Source: Streptosporangiaceae bacterium
GTDB lineage: Bacteria > Actinomycetota > Actinomycetes > Streptosporangiales > Streptosporangiaceae
Assembly: GCA_030040475.1 (NCBI GenBank)
Contig: JASHTQ010000250.1
Location: forward strand, 1-21,808
Length of the DNA: 21,808 bases
Direction: 5' to 3'
In this document: positions 21,550 through 21,808 of the stretch, one piece after another
How the letters are laid out: each line of letters starts with the position of its first letter
Numbering within the stretch: the first letter of the stretch is position 1
The notes under the pieces: model-generated
Seen by the model: the letters and a program-made list of their open reading frames with translations, nothing else
What the model was told of the DNA's origin: nothing
Database searches by the model: none
Made by a program: the position numbers and the translations under genes

Positions 21550-21808
21550 AGTGGCGCTGCGGGCGCAACGGCTGCCGGGTCTCGGGCCAGTGCTCGGCGC
21601 CCAGATCCGGTACCAGCTCATCATGCTGGCGCGCAATCCGCGCGCGCTCATCGCGGGCCTGGTCCTGCCCGGCGGGCTGCTCGCGCTCGAGCGCGGCAAC
21701 GCGCAGCACGTCACGATGGCCGAGGCCGCGCCGAAGATCGCGGGTCTTATCGCCTTCAGCGTGGTCGCCATCGCCTTCTTTACCCACGCCAACGCCCTGG
21801 TCATCGCC
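21542..21808 (+). CDS. ABC-2 type permease, N-terminal part (runs off the window)
   Basis: 89 residues are visible with no stop. ATG 21542 overlaps the ATPase stop by 8 bases (ATGACTGA) and has AAAGGAG 9 bases upstream. The protein starts with a cytoplasmic stretch and then GAQIRYQLIMLARNPRALIA, typical of ABC-2 permeases. A hydrophobic helix follows (LIAGLVLPGGLLAL), and a second (IAGLIAFSVVAIAFF) near residues 65-80. It is the membrane partner of the preceding ATPase. The rest, and any further operon genes, lie outside the window. Confidence 0.9.
   Translation, partial: MTEVALRAQRLPGLGPVLGAQIRYQLIMLARNPRALIAGLVLPGGLLALERGNAQHVTMAEAAPKIAGLIAFSVVAIAFFTHANALVIA

Overview
The window is about 21.8 kb of very GC-rich DNA (by eye around 70% G+C) with strong third-position G/C bias, many GTG starts and many stop/start overlaps of the GTGA/ATGA type. 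Together with XRE-DUF5753, DUF397, DUF574-type methyltransferase and DUF5302 genes, this points to a chromosomal segment of a filamentous-type actinomycete (Streptosporangiales, Thermomonosporaceae or similar). The exact taxon cannot be read from the sequence. No tRNA, rRNA, transposase, CRISPR array or phage gene was seen.

Layout. 1-2393 (minus): a MarR regulator, a DrrA-type ABC ATPase and an ABC-2 permease (cut by the window edge) form one translationally coupled drug-efflux operon with a palindromic operator in front. 2394-2951 is non-coding leader, followed by a small membrane protein with a CxxC pair (plus). 3227-4605 (minus): a DUF2000 protein coupled to a quinone oxidoreductase. They diverge from an AraC-type regulator coupled to a one-helix membrane protein of unknown function (4682-6312, plus). 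A secreted trypsin-like protease (6537-7475) and a convergent aldo/keto reductase (7523-8470) follow.

8471-13371 is the most unusual part. It holds two XRE-DUF5753 (WhiJ-like) regulators, one DUF397 (BldB-like) protein, one RsbW-like HATPase and a DUF574-type SAM methyltransferase. Two intergenic regions of about 630 bp separate them, unusually dense in palindromes. A motif ACGCA-N2-TGCG occurs once in each of three places: twice upstream of the first regulator and once upstream of the second regulator and the HATPase. This is the set of gene types known from Streptomyces developmental and antibiotic regulator clusters, here rearranged and with one unpaired XRE gene.

13476-14930 contains a long imperfect hairpin, a DUF5302 gene, a spermidine-synthase-like gene and a 36-bp tandem repeat. 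14930-18185 (minus) carries the housekeeping pair der and cmk, preceded by a secreted beta-propeller-like protein. 18253-20276 (minus) is a NarL-type two-component system. It diverges from a 57-residue membrane peptide, an ABC ATPase and an ABC-2 permease (cut by the right edge), which are probably its target.
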